Made by a program: the position numbers and the translations under genes. Under the pieces are notes generated by a model, which saw nothing but the letters and a program-made list of their open reading frames with translations, was not told where the DNA came from and ran no database searches. From Carnobacterium viridans (GTDB taxonomy: Bacteria > Bacillota > Bacilli > Lactobacillales > Carnobacteriaceae), in the NCBI RefSeq assembly GCF_900102725.1, contig NZ_FNJW01000008.1, positions 1,426,001 through 1,490,000 on the forward strand: DNA of 64,000 bases, in the 5' to 3' direction. Shown in pieces: positions 26,437-35,443 of this stretch. Each line of letters opens with the position of its first letter. Positions within the stretch are counted from its first letter, which is position 1.

Positions 26437-26634
26437 ATGGAAACGATTTTATTTTTTATCATTATGATTGTTGGGCACGGATTAATGATGTTTATGATGC
26501 CTGGAATGCATGGGGGGCATGGAAAAAAACATAATCATGGCGAAAAATCTTCAGATGATGTAGAACTATTAAAAACAGAAAACGAAGAATTAAAAGAAGA
26601 ACTGCACGCAGTAAAATCAAAATTAAACAGATAA
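26437..26634 (+). CDS. Small Met/His-rich membrane protein
   Basis: 65 residues from the ATG at 26437 (AAAGGA nine bases upstream). One membrane segment, then GLMMFMMPGMHGGHGKKHNHGE, a likely copper-binding stretch, and a short coiled coil (VELLKTENEELKEELHAVKSK). It precedes the Lit-like gene by 21 bp and probably shares its transcript. Copper binding is inferred from composition. Confidence 0.7.
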   Translation: METILFFIIMIVGHGLMMFMMPGMHGGHGKKHNHGEKSSDDVELLKTENEELKEELHAVKSKLNR

Positions 26635-26655
26635 TAGATACGAGGTTTACTAACC

Positions 26656-27303
26656 ATGAAATCAACAGTCATTTACTTATTGGGATTTTTTTGTCTATTC
26701 TTTTTCATTCTTTCAGTATCAATTGCCATTACCATCAACTTTACACCGCTATACACATTTGATATCACTTATCTGAACATAGCAGATGAAATTGGAATGA
26801 CAAAAGAGGTTATATTAAAGAATTACGGTGTATTAATAAATTACTTGAATTTTCCTTGGATAACGGAGCTTAAGATGTCTGACTTTCCAAGTTCTGAAAA
26901 AGGCTTATTTCATTTTTTTGAAGTGAAAAAGTTGTTTTTGCTTGATTACGTTACCTTAGTAATCTCCGGTATCGGATCCATTTTATTTCTAAACTATCTA
27001 AAAAGAAAAAAAGGAATGTGGAAACTTGTTCGTTTCTTTCAGTGGGGATCCATCATACCGCCACTATTGATTGTCACTTTATTTATCAATTTTGATACAC
27101 TATTCGTCTTGTTTCATAAAATATTTTTTAACAATGATGCTTGGTTATTCAATCCTAGCACCGATCCGATTATATTAGCTTTACCCGAAGCATTCTTTAT
27201 GCATAGTCTTATATTGGCATTTGGAGTAATCGAATTTTTGTTTATAATAGGGTATTTCATTTCAAAGAAACAATGGGTAAAATACGAAAAAAAGACTCCT
27301 TGA
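26656..27303 (+). CDS. lit2: Lit-like lipoprotein intramolecular transacylase (TIGR01906/DUF1461)
   Basis: 215 residues with four membrane segments and the layout of the TIGR01906 membrane family, which includes the lipoprotein intramolecular transacylase Lit of enterococci and bacilli: an N-terminal helix, a large extracytoplasmic loop with a DITYLNIADEIGM stretch, three further helices and a loop between the last two. Lit moves an acyl chain from the diacylglycerol sn-2 position to the N-terminal cysteine, making lyso-form lipoproteins. Copper-inducible lit2 genes on mobile copper islands are known in Listeria and Enterococcus; the location here between lgt and cop genes fits. I cannot rule out another TIGR01906 function. 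Confidence 0.75.
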   Translation: MKSTVIYLLGFFCLFFFILSVSIAITINFTPLYTFDITYLNIADEIGMTKEVILKNYGVLINYLNFPWITELKMSDFPSSEKGLFHFFEVKKLFLLDYVTLVISGIGSILFLNYLKRKKGMWKLVRFFQWGSIIPPLLIVTLFINFDTLFVLFHKIFFNNDAWLFNPSTDPIILALPEAFFMHSLILAFGVIEFLFIIGYFISKKQWVKYEKKTP

Positions 27304-27322
27304 ATATATCAAGGAGTCTTTT
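27290..27322 (+). terminator. Terminator of the lit2 transcript
   Basis: A 14-bp stem (AAAAGACTCCTTGA with TCAAGGAGTCTTTT) overlapping the stop codon. From here to 27616 I see no gene. Confidence 0.85.
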
Positions 27323-27616
27323 ACACTGGTTTCTCTGCGTACGAATTTATTACAAGTATTTTTATCAAAAGAATTAATTGTGCTATTAAGTTGATTAAAC
27401 AAAAAGATTACACCTAGAAATCACTCTATAATTGTAGTGTCAAAACCAACATTAAGAAGAAACAAGATGTACTCAGTCGTATCATCAAAATTTCAAATTT
27501 TGAAAACTTATTACTTATTTTCCAAGCGTATTTGTTAGTGATTCAAAAGTCATGGTTTCAATTAGATGGATAACTTATTCATATTATTTTTGCATCGCTG
27601 AGATAGCCATAAAATA

Positions 27617-27907
27617 TCACTGAACCCTTAAACCCTCTATATGTATAGAGGAAAAAATAGATTTGCCCATCATAGACAAATGCAGCTCGTTCTTCTTCAA
27701 GGGCAAGCCTTTAGCAAGATAAATAAAAAGACTATTTTGTTGAATCAACAGATAGTTGTTATTTTGAGGATTTTTATATGAAATATTCACATCTTCTGCA
27801 CTCACGCAACAGGTGCGCGTTGCTTTAAGTGAAACAGTTATTACCGTCCGATTTTTCTTCTTCATCCACTCTTGTACTGCCTCATCCACTTTAATAGATA
27901 TAGCCAT
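27617..27907 (-). CDS. Small protein with CC motif, possibly HesB/CC-Se-type
   Basis: 96 residues: an N-terminal SIKVDEAVQEWMKKKNRTVITVSL resembling the start of HesB/IscA-like small proteins, then TRTCCVSAEDVNISY with a vicinal Cys pair, and a C-terminal strand-rich part. The pattern recalls the short CC/Se-motif family, but this is from memory and uncertain. Adjacent cysteines could bind copper or take part in redox chemistry. It stands alone between the lit2 and copB terminators, with AAAGGA well upstream of the ATG. Confidence 0.55.
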   Translation of the reverse strand: MAISIKVDEAVQEWMKKKNRTVITVSLKATRTCCVSAEDVNISYKNPQNNNYLLIQQNSLFIYLAKGLPLKKNELHLSMMGKSIFSSIHIEGLRVQ

Positions 27908-28029
27908 TTTTCTATCACTATCCTTTTTTAGACTAATCAGGATTTTATCTAATTATACCGCAAATAATTTGGCCGTTAAAATAGACCAATATAAGTTAAG
28001 GAGAAAGTAATTTTATATTGCCCCAATAA

Positions 28030-28101
28030 AAAGAACACATCTCCGGATCCGTTACACTGGTAGTGCCAAAACCACTATTAGTAGGAACTGAGACGTGTTC
28101 A
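28030..28101 (-). terminator. Terminator of the cop operon
   Basis: On the minus strand GAACACGTCTC pairs with GAGATGTGTTC (one mismatch) across a long, partly self-paired loop, followed by TTTTTATT. Confidence 0.6.
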
Positions 28102-28116
28102 TATAAACTATTTACT

Positions 28117-30231
28117 TTATACTGCTTTTTTTTCTAATCGTAAAGTCATCGCGTTAATGGCCACGATAACTGTTGAAATTGACATTAGGACAGCTCCGAA
28201 AGCCGGTGCTAACGTAATCCCTATCGGTGCTAAGATACCTGCTGCTATCGGGATAGCGATAAAGTTATAGCCGGCACCCCAAATTAGGTTTTGTTTCATC
28301 TTACGCGTTGTTTTATTGGCTAGTTCGATAAACGATTCAATGTCTCCCGGATCGGACCGAACTAAAACGACATCAGCTGAATCAAGGGCTACCTGAGTAC
28401 CTGCTCCAATAGCCACACCAACGTCAGCCAAGGCTAGTGATGGGGAATCATTCACGCCGTCACCTACCATGATCACTGTCTTGCCTTCTTTTTTCAATGA
28501 TTCAACTAAATCATATTTGTCTTGCGGAGATTGGTTTGCTTTATAGTCGATTCCCAATTCTTCTGCAACCCCTTGAGCGGCTTTTTCATTATCACCGGTA
28601 GCCATAATGGGCTTGATACCCCTAGCTTTCAATACTTCCATAAGTTCTTTACTAGTTGATTTCAATTCATCCCCTAAAGCAACAGCACCGATAGCCTCCC
28701 CTTCTTCAACTAAAAGACTAACCGTTGATCCTTTTGGAATCTCAAAATCAACTTTCTGTCCAAATGCTTTTTGACTGATTAATTCATAGCGACGTCCATT
28801 TGCTTCACCTTCAACCCCAGCACCGGATACTACATTGATAGAATCAAAGTTAATCGGTTTAACTTTTTGTTTTTCAGCAAATCCTACGATTGATTGCGCA
28901 ATTGGATGGCTGGATCCTCCTTCGATGCCGGACATTAAGGCAAGCACTTCCTCTTTACTATAGTCTTTACTTAACGATTCCGCATTTAAGACTTTAAATT
29001 CCCCGGAGGTCAATGTTCCAGTTTTATCTAAAATCATTACATCAGCCTTTGTAGCCAATTCCAATGCTTCACGGTCTTTGACTAATAATCCGTGGCTTGC
29101 ACCTAAACTGGTACTTCGTGAGACAACAAGAGGAATCGCTAACCCTAAAGCATGTGGACAAGCAATTACTAAGGTGGTTACCGTAAAGATAATGGCGGTT
29201 TGTACATCGGTTATAAACAGCCAGACTATAAAGGCAATCAAGGCTACAGCTATAGCAACATAAAACAACGAGCTTGCTACTTTTTTGGCAAGATTCTCTG
29301 CTCGAGAGGGTTGGCTTTGTGCCTGAGCAACTAACGTTTGTACTTGGGAGATGAACGATTTGTCGCCGGTTTCTTGTACCTCAATATATAAGACACCTTC
29401 TTGGTTTGTTGACCCCCCAATTACTTGGTCTCCAGCATTTTTTTCAATCGGTTTCGATTCACCAGTCAAAAGAGCTTCATTGACTCGTGATTGTCCTCTT
29501 TGGATCACGCCATCTGCTGGAATATTTTCGCCAGCCTGAACGCGTATAACATCCCCCACTTGCAGTTGGGATACAGGACGGGATTCGACAGCATCATCTT
29601 CCAAAACAACATATGCATCTTTCGGTACTAATTCAGCAAGGGACTTCTGAGCATTTCCAGCTTCTCCTAATGCTTTCATTTCAATCCAGTGACCAAGCAA
29701 CATAATTAGGAGCAGTGAGGCAAACTCAAAGAAAAAGTCCATCATGTGTTCACCCGTAACGTACCGAGCGATAACGGCATAAACACTGTATAAATAAGAG
29801 ACACCTATCCCTAGTGTAATGAGCGACATCATTCCTGGATCTTTTTGTTTAAACTCATCAATAGCACCCATATAAAAGGGTTTCCCACCATAAATTATCA
29901 ATATGGTAGATAATACAGCAGCCAGGATATCTGAATAGAGAAACGAAATTTGAAATGGCAGGCTAATGCCCATCATTGGAGTCAGTAACATAACAACGAT
30001 TCCAAGTGGCAGAGATTTTAAGAATATGGCTTTAAAACTTCCATGATGATGGTGTTCGTGACCACTATTTCCGGCATGTCCCTCATGATCATCGTGAGCC
30101 ATCTTGCTATGATCCATTTTACTGTGATCCATCTTGCTATGATCCATTTTACTGTGATCCATCTTGCTATGATCCATTTTACTGTGGTCTATATGTTCAT
30201 GATCTGGCTGTTTCCCCTTTTTGTCATTCAT
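28117..30231 (-). CDS. copB: CopB-type copper P-type ATPase (CPH class)
   Basis: 704 residues from the ATG at 30231 (GGAGG eight bases upstream; a longer in-frame start was rejected). The N terminus holds six to seven tandem HSKMD pentapeptides followed by a His cluster (GHEHHHHG). Eight membrane helices; the ion motif is CPHALG (Cys358), the signature of P1B-3 CopB/TcrB ATPases. TGESKPI, DKTGT, HPIAQS and GDGVNDSP motifs are intact. It exports copper ions. It is the last gene of the copY-copA-hma-copZ-copB set. Confidence 0.95.
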   Translation of the reverse strand: MNDKKGKQPDHEHIDHSKMDHSKMDHSKMDHSKMDHSKMDHSKMAHDDHEGHAGNSGHEHHHHGSFKAIFLKSLPLGIVVMLLTPMMGISLPFQISFLYSDILAAVLSTILIIYGGKPFYMGAIDEFKQKDPGMMSLITLGIGVSYLYSVYAVIARYVTGEHMMDFFFEFASLLLIMLLGHWIEMKALGEAGNAQKSLAELVPKDAYVVLEDDAVESRPVSQLQVGDVIRVQAGENIPADGVIQRGQSRVNEALLTGESKPIEKNAGDQVIGGSTNQEGVLYIEVQETGDKSFISQVQTLVAQAQSQPSRAENLAKKVASSLFYVAIAVALIAFIVWLFITDVQTAIIFTVTTLVIACPHALGLAIPLVVSRSTSLGASHGLLVKDREALELATKADVMILDKTGTLTSGEFKVLNAESLSKDYSKEEVLALMSGIEGGSSHPIAQSIVGFAEKQKVKPINFDSINVVSGAGVEGEANGRRYELISQKAFGQKVDFEIPKGSTVSLLVEEGEAIGAVALGDELKSTSKELMEVLKARGIKPIMATGDNEKAAQGVAEELGIDYKANQSPQDKYDLVESLKKEGKTVIMVGDGVNDSPSLALADVGVAIGAGTQVALDSADVVLVRSDPGDIESFIELANKTTRKMKQNLIWGAGYNFIAIPIAAGILAPIGITLAPAFGAVLMSISTVIVAINAMTLRLEKKAV
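30095..30191. repeat. Tandem 15/30-bp coding repeat in copB
   Basis: Six to seven 15-bp units encoding HSKMD alternate between two synonymous forms, giving a 30-bp higher-order unit. Copy number is likely to vary between strains. Confidence 0.85.
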
Positions 30232-30369
30232 AGCTCTTTCCTCCTTTAAAATAATACCCCTAAGCAAAATAATCCCGCTTTTCCTCTATTTCTATACTGT
30301 TAGAGGAAAAAAAGTAAGATTTACAAAAATCGTAAAAATAGTGAAGGGTGATATACCCATTTTAGCACC

Positions 30370-30576
30370 TTATCCATTTATTACAGAATATTTGGTATCA
30401 GAAAGAGCGGAGACAAGCTTATCTTTATCAATATCAGATTGGCTTTCAAGAACCGCTTTTTTATTCACCAAATCGATTGCAACTGACTCTACGCCTTCAA
30501 TGGCTTCAAATCTTTCTTGCACTGTGTTAGCGCAACCTTCACATTTCATGCCTTCTACCAATACTTCTCTTTTCAT
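30370..30576 (-). CDS. copZ: Copper chaperone CopZ
   Basis: 68 residues forming a single HMA domain with the loop GMKCEGCANTVQ. In enterococcal cop operons CopZ carries Cu(I) to the CopY repressor and the ATPases. It lies between copB and an unusual HMA-like gene. A GAGGAA ribosome site precedes the ATG. Confidence 0.93.
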   Translation of the reverse strand: MKREVLVEGMKCEGCANTVQERFEAIEGVESVAIDLVNKKAVLESQSDIDKDKLVSALSDTKYSVING

Positions 30577-30671
30577 AATAAATTCCTCTTTTCTTTTATT
30601 TTTTATTTCATTTCTTCTCTATTCTATATAGAAGTAGATTTAAATCTTTAGGAAGTTAAGGGACCACCGGA

Positions 30672-30935
30672 CTACCCTAACTGAAAATTATAACGAATTT
30701 CTTTGCAACAGTGACAATCAATCGATTCAATGACTCTCCCTAATAAATAAGGAGTATCAGATAATGACGTCAGAAAATCAAGCTGAGAACTACTCTTTTG
30801 TCTATGAACAAAGACTATTTTTTTGTGTAAACTATTGAAGACTTTTTCAACAGTTGATTTAGATATAATCTTCTTTTCTATTGTATCTGAGCATTTCTCA
30901 CATTCTATTCCTTCAATAATCAATCCTGTCTTCAT
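30672..30935 (-). CDS. Divergent HMA-like protein with a second C-terminal Cys motif
   Basis: 87 residues. The first part is HMA-like (GLIIEGIECEKCSDTIEKKI) but the rest of the fold is poorly conserved (VFVHRQKSSSQLDFLTSL). The C terminus adds a second site, SIDCHCCKEIRYN, absent from CopZ. It lies within the cop operon between copA and copZ, so a copper-related role is likely; it might be a diverged chaperone or a regulator. GGGAG precedes the ATG. Confidence 0.65.
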   Translation of the reverse strand: MKTGLIIEGIECEKCSDTIEKKIISKSTVEKVFNSLHKKIVFVHRQKSSSQLDFLTSLSDTPYLLGRVIESIDCHCCKEIRYNFQLG

Positions 30936-30980
30936 ATTTATACTCCCTATCAGTACTATTTTCGTCAGCTATTTAGCTAG

Positions 30981-33443
30981 TTACTTAACAGAAGAAGGTT
31001 TGAATCTTTTTAATCGTAATGCGTTTATTAGTACAGATACAGAGCTAAAGCTCATTGCTGCGGCTGCAATAATTGGACTCAATAAAGGGCCTCCGAAGAG
31101 ATATAGTAGTCCCATTGCCACTGGAATGCCTAATATATTGTAAGCAAATGCCCAGAATAGGTTTTCCTTGATATTTTTGATTGTGGCTTTACTTAATTCG
31201 ACCGCTGTTGGAACGTCCATCAAATCACTTCTCATCAAAACAATATCAGCTGATTCCATTGCAACATCTGTACCGGAACCAATCGCGATACCAGTATCCG
31301 CTTGCGCTAAGGCTGGAGCATCATTGATACCATCCCCGACCATGGCAACTTTTTTACCTTCAGCTTGTAGTTTTTTCACTTCATTCGCTTTATCTTCTGG
31401 CAATACTTCACTCATTACACGATCGATACCAACTTGTTTAGCAATCGCTTCGGCAGTTCGTTTGTTATCTCCTGTAATCATGGCTACTTCAATACCCATT
31501 CTGTGTAATTTTTCAATGGCTTTTAAACTATTTTCTTTAACGGTATCAGCAACGGCAATAATACCGGCAATGTTTCCATCCTTCGCAATATACATGGGCG
31601 TTTTACCTTGATCAGCTAACTTATCTGAAGCTGCAGCTAATTTTTCCAACGAAATACGGCTTTCAGTCATTAGTTTTTTATTGCCAAGCAATAAATGTTG
31701 ACCGTTAATAATTACTTCAATACCCAATCCAGGAATGGCCTTAAATGATTCTGTTTTAATTAATGCCAAGTTTCTTTCTTTTGCTCCATTCACAATGGCT
31801 TCACCCAGTGGATGCTCAGAACCTTTTTCGGCAGAGGCAGCTAAAATCAATAGGTCAGTTTCAGAAAGACCATTTGTAGTCACAATATCGGTTACCTTTG
31901 GTTTTCCTTCTGTAATAGTTCCTGTTTTATCAAAAATAATTGTCCCAATTTTATGAGTGGTTTCCAAAGCCCCACCACTTTTAATCAAAACTCCATTTTC
32001 GGCTCCTTTACCCGTTCCAACCATGATAGCTGTTGGTGTTGCCAAGCCCAATGCACATGGACAAGCGATAACCAGTACCGAAATCGTAATGGTTAAAGCA
32101 AAAATCCAAGATTCTTGTCCTAAGAAGAACCAGGCTAGACCAGCTAGAACAGCTAGAACTATTACAATTGGAACAAAAATACCAGAAATTTGGTCAGCTA
32201 ATTTGGCAATCGGAGCTTTTGAGCCTTGGGCATCTTCCACCAATTTAATGATTTGAGATAAGGCAGTATCTTTCCCAACTTTTGTTGCTTTGTATTGGAA
32301 ACTTCCGTTTTTATTAATGCTTGCACCAATAACGTTGTCGCTTGGTTTCTTTTCCACCGGCATACTTTCACCGGTCAACATCGACTCATCGATTGAGGTA
32401 TTTCCCTCCATTACGATTCCATCAACCGGTAGTTTTTCACCGGGGCGAACAACAATAATATCTTCAACCTGAACTTCATCAATTGCTATTTCCATTTCTT
32501 GATCGTTGCGCAATACACGTGCTGTTTTTGGTGCTAGACCCATCAGTTTTTTTATCGCTTCTGACGTTTTACCTTTTGAAACTGCTTCGAAATATTTTCC
32601 TAATGTAATCAGCGTTAAAATGACAGCTGCAGATTCATAATAAAGAACCATCGTGAAGCTGGTATCGCCCACATAAATCATATAGGTTCCAAATAGACTA
32701 TAAACAAATGCGGCACTGGTGCCGAGTGCAACAAGAGAATCCATATTTGGATGTCCTTTAAATAAGGTTTTGAATCCAACCGTAAAGAAACTGCGACCAT
32801 AATACATGACTGGAAGTGTTAATATTAATTGAGTTAGAGAAAAGGTTATAGGAGACATCATTGGATCAACAATTTCTGGTAGTGACAAACCTAACATATG
32901 CCCCATGGCAATATATAGTAATGGTAATGTGAAAATAGCCGACATTAAAAATCTGTGCCACATCTCTTTAATATGCTGTTGTTTTTTTTCACGGTCCAAA
33001 TCGACTGCTGCTGCAGAGTCGACTTCCTCATGAGCTTCATACCCAGCATCGGTTACGGCTTTTGTTATATCCGATACATTCAATACGGTTGGATCATACT
33101 GGACTGTCATTTTTTCAGTTGCCAGATTAACAGCTGAGTTGTTCACCCCTGCAAGTTTTTGCGTTGCCTTCTCAATGGTTTGTGCACAAGAAGAACAAGT
33201 CATTCCTTCTATGTTAAACGTCTTTTGAAGCGTATTTGGTTTCGCTGTATACCCTGCATCTGTTACAGCTTTTTGAATATCTGATTCTGTCAAAGATAAT
33301 TCATTAAATTGGATAGTCATTTTTTCAGTAGCTAAATTAACATTTGCTGCTTTTACACCTGGTAACTTACTTGTAGCTTTTTCAATTGTTTGTGCACAAG
33401 AGGCACACGTCATACCCTCTATGCTAAACACTTTGCTTTCCAT
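30981..33443 (-). CDS. copA: CopA-type copper P-type ATPase with two HMA domains
   Basis: 820 residues: two N-terminal HMA domains (GMTCASC at residue 10, GMTCSSC at residue 80), eight membrane helices, actuator TGESMPV, ion motif CPCALG (Cys461), DKTGT (Asp505), SEHPLG and [11 protein letters not shown]. This is the P1B-1 class, which exports Cu(I). It follows copY by 15 bp. GAGGGGG lies upstream of the ATG. Confidence 0.96.
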   Translation of the reverse strand: MESKVFSIEGMTCASCAQTIEKATSKLPGVKAANVNLATEKMTIQFNELSLTESDIQKAVTDAGYTAKPNTLQKTFNIEGMTCSSCAQTIEKATQKLAGVNNSAVNLATEKMTVQYDPTVLNVSDITKAVTDAGYEAHEEVDSAAAVDLDREKKQQHIKEMWHRFLMSAIFTLPLLYIAMGHMLGLSLPEIVDPMMSPITFSLTQLILTLPVMYYGRSFFTVGFKTLFKGHPNMDSLVALGTSAAFVYSLFGTYMIYVGDTSFTMVLYYESAAVILTLITLGKYFEAVSKGKTSEAIKKLMGLAPKTARVLRNDQEMEIAIDEVQVEDIIVVRPGEKLPVDGIVMEGNTSIDESMLTGESMPVEKKPSDNVIGASINKNGSFQYKATKVGKDTALSQIIKLVEDAQGSKAPIAKLADQISGIFVPIVIVLAVLAGLAWFFLGQESWIFALTITISVLVIACPCALGLATPTAIMVGTGKGAENGVLIKSGGALETTHKIGTIIFDKTGTITEGKPKVTDIVTTNGLSETDLLILAASAEKGSEHPLGEAIVNGAKERNLALIKTESFKAIPGLGIEVIINGQHLLLGNKKLMTESRISLEKLAAASDKLADQGKTPMYIAKDGNIAGIIAVADTVKENSLKAIEKLHRMGIEVAMITGDNKRTAEAIAKQVGIDRVMSEVLPEDKANEVKKLQAEGKKVAMVGDGINDAPALAQADTGIAIGSGTDVAMESADIVLMRSDLMDVPTAVELSKATIKNIKENLFWAFAYNILGIPVAMGLLYLFGGPLLSPIIAAAAMSFSSVSVLINALRLKRFKPSSVK

Positions 33444-33458
33444 TCTTATCCCCCTCTG

Positions 33459-33905
33459 TTAGGAATGATGTAAGTGACATTCACATTGTCCCGTTACACA
33501 TTCACACGGAACTACTTCCAAAGCGCTTTCTGATTTTTTCTGCAATAGTTCCATTAAACTTGCAATATCCTTTTTGCTCAGTGCTGCTTCCTCTACCAAA
33601 TCAGCAATGAACTTGCCAATATGTTTGTTACAAACCCGAGAAAGGATATCTTCTGTGTATACATCCATACTCTCTTGCTCACTAACTTTCGCAGTGTAAA
33701 TGAACTTTCTTCCTTCTGGAGAAGTAGCCAGTGCGCCTTTTTCAACCAAACGGCCTATCAACGTTTTGATTGTTGGGGCCTTCCATTGCATTTTACTCTC
33801 TAAAATTTCGATGATTTCTCGACTGGTCACTGACCCGTGTGCCCAAACAACCCGCATGACTTCCCATTCAGCGTCTGTAATTTTAATTTGGATATTCATC
33901 ACCAT
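33459..33905 (-). CDS. copY: CopY copper-responsive repressor
   Basis: 148 residues: a BlaI/MecI-type winged helix (ITDAEWEVMRVVWAHG, WKAPTIKTLIGRLVEKG) and the CopY metal hook CECVTGQCEC, exactly CxC-x4-CxC, near the C terminus, followed by a short His-rich tail (HLHHS). Zinc keeps it on DNA; Cu(I) from CopZ displaces zinc and releases it. Two cop-box candidates lie in its promoter. The start may be this ATG or the one six bases later. Confidence 0.95.
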   Translation of the reverse strand: MVMNIQIKITDAEWEVMRVVWAHGSVTSREIIEILESKMQWKAPTIKTLIGRLVEKGALATSPEGRKFIYTAKVSEQESMDVYTEDILSRVCNKHIGKFIADLVEEAALSKKDIASLMELLQKKSESALEVVPCECVTGQCECHLHHS

Positions 33906-33929
33906 TATTTCTCACTTCCCTTTTACGTT

Positions 33930-33980
33930 TACAATCGTAACCTACAACCATAGTCTACACTCGTAAACTATGGTTGTCAA
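33930..33980 (-). promoter_or_regulatory. cop operon promoter with two CopY boxes
   Basis: Minus strand: TTGACA (33975-33980), 17 bp, TAGACT (33952-33957). Boxes TACGAGTGTA (33956-33965, over the -10) and TACGATTGTA (33930-33939) each differ by one base from TACA-N2-TGTA. Confidence 0.85.
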
Positions 33981-34083
33981 GGAATTTTTATTGCGTCTCA
34001 TATAAAGCATTAAAAATACCTATCTACCTTTAGATGATACACGCACCTTCCATATAGATACCAGGCATCAGATGAATAAGGAG

Positions 34084-35085
34084 TTAAACCAACTTCGAAA
34101 AGTGTTCTACAAGACGGATCATATTGCTTACAAAGCCATATTCGTTATCGTACCAAGCAACTGTTTTAACCAATTGTCCCCCATTTGCATCTAATACTTC
34201 TGTTAACGTTGCATCAAAAACGGATCCATGTGTATCCCCCACGACATCGGAGGAAACAATTTCATCCTCAGTGTACCCATATGAATCATTCGCGGCTGCC
34301 TTCATCACTTCGTTAATCTGATCAACGGTTACCTCTCTATCCAACACCGAGAACAGTTCTACAAAGCCCGCAGTAATGACAGGAACCCGTGTGGTGGTAC
34401 CCGTAATGATCCCTTTAACCTCTGGAACGACTTTTCCTAATGCGTTGGCAGCGCCAGTCGTAACAGGAATGACATTTTGAGCACCTGCGCGACTTTTACG
34501 TCCCCCGGAAGCATCTTGCATGTTTTGTGTCGCTGTATAGGCACGCGATCCTGACATCAGGCCTCGTTGAATCCCAAACTCGTCCACTAATATTTTTGTC
34601 ATTAAGGCTAAACCATTTGTCGTACAGGAAGCGGCGGAAATAATTTTGTCACTTGGACTCAAAATCTCTTGGTTGACACCAAAGACAACGACTTTCGTTT
34701 CTTCATCTTTAGTTGGTGCTGAAATAATTACTTTTTTAGCTCCAGCGTCTATGTGTGCCTGTGCTTTTTCATTAGTTGTGTAGAAGCCTGTACATTCCAA
34801 AACGATATCAATGTCCAAATCGGACCATGGTAGTTTTTTGGCATCCTTTTCTTCGAATGTTTTAACTTCTTTGCCATCAACCAGAATTGAATCGCCTCTT
34901 ACCTCGATATCATAAGGGAAAATCCCATATGCAGTATCGTATTTTAAAGAGTAGGCTAAATCCTCATTATTTGTTAAATCATTTACTGCAACAACCTGTA
35001 GTTCTGAGTCCCTCAACTCTTTAATACGGCGAAATGCTAAGCGTCCAATACGACCAAACCCATTAATAGCTATTTTTATTGTCAT
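34084..35085 (-). CDS. GAPDH-family protein with altered active site, CopY-regulated
   Basis: 333 residues, full-length type I glyceraldehyde-3-phosphate dehydrogenase: Rossmann start KIAINGFGRIGR, catalytic Cys154 in AASCTTNGLA, C-terminal AWYDNEYGFV. Two usually invariant features differ. The second active-site cysteine of SCTTNC is Gly158, and the catalytic His of the HAYT/HSYT motif is Arg181 (SRAYT), 27 residues after the Cys as expected. The promoter has CopY boxes, so copper should induce it. It may be a copper-tolerant GAPDH, a differently acting dehydrogenase or a non-catalytic protein. AGGAGG precedes the ATG. Confidence 0.88.
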   Translation of the reverse strand: MTIKIAINGFGRIGRLAFRRIKELRDSELQVVAVNDLTNNEDLAYSLKYDTAYGIFPYDIEVRGDSILVDGKEVKTFEEKDAKKLPWSDLDIDIVLECTGFYTTNEKAQAHIDAGAKKVIISAPTKDEETKVVVFGVNQEILSPSDKIISAASCTTNGLALMTKILVDEFGIQRGLMSGSRAYTATQNMQDASGGRKSRAGAQNVIPVTTGAANALGKVVPEVKGIITGTTTRVPVITAGFVELFSVLDREVTVDQINEVMKAAANDSYGYTEDEIVSSDVVGDTHGSVFDATLTEVLDANGGQLVKTVAWYDNEYGFVSNMIRLVEHFSKLV

Positions 35086-35116
35086 TTAATCTCATTCCTC
35101 CTTTTTTCATTTTGAT

Positions 35117-35172
35117 TACAATTGTAATCTGCTTAATAATTATAGATTACTCTTGTAAACTATAATTGTCAA
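35117..35172 (-). promoter_or_regulatory. GAPDH promoter with two CopY boxes
   Basis: Minus strand: TTGACA (35167-35172), 17 bp, TAATCT (35144-35149). Boxes TACAAGAGTA (35148-35157) and the perfect TACAATTGTA (35117-35126). The first box has the same register to the -10 as in the copY promoter. Confidence 0.85.
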
Positions 35173-35297
35173 GCTTTTTAATCCTTAGTTAAGAACAAAA
35201 AATTCGTTGTTCTTCAAAGACATTCTTTATCATAAATTTAGAATTTGTTTCATCGAAAGCCCAATTCGATAGGTCGAATCTAAATCTTACGTTAGTT

Positions 35298-35307
35298 TAC
35301 GATTGTA
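35298..35307. promoter_or_regulatory. Orphan CopY-box-like site
   Basis: TACGATTGTA is identical to the proximal copY box, but no -35/-10 pair in the copY register accompanies it. It lies between the GAPDH promoter and the lipoprotein terminator. Confidence 0.4.
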
Positions 35308-35378
35308 TTCCTTTGTATGCTCGCAGCCTATTCAGGTAAACAAATCACGTCAATAGTTCTTTTTGGAAAATTAAAAAG

Positions 35379-35411
35379 AAGAGCAGCTGAGAATTCCTCT
35401 CGGCTGCTCTT
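35379..35411 (-). terminator. Terminator of the YdhK-like lipoprotein gene
   Basis: A 14-bp stem (35379-35392 with 35398-35411, one G-T pair, core AAGAGCAGC) followed on the minus strand by CTTTTTAATTTT. Confidence 0.85.
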
Positions 35412-35443
35412 CCAATATTCTTTTTTAGATACATCCCTGTTTC

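Noticed and set aside
27437..28101. Similarity between GTAGTGTCAAAACCA (27437) and GTAGTGCCAAAACCA (28061) with partly matching flanks
   Set aside because: About 30 of 41 bases match by eye. It could be paired terminators or IS ends, but I could not assign either and do not report a repeat.
30095..30191. Regular short repeats that could suggest a CRISPR array
   Set aside because: The units are 15 bp, have no spacers and are in frame inside copB.
30043..30249. Plus-strand open frame with repeated IHFTV-type units
   Set aside because: It is the antisense shadow of the HSKMD coding repeat of copB; no ribosome site.
31168..32472. Several plus-strand open frames opposite copA
   Set aside because: copA has all P-type ATPase motifs; the opposite frames are low-complexity shadows.
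34124..34321. Plus-strand frame opposite the GAPDH gene
   Set aside because: Antisense shadow; no ribosome site and no recognisable product.
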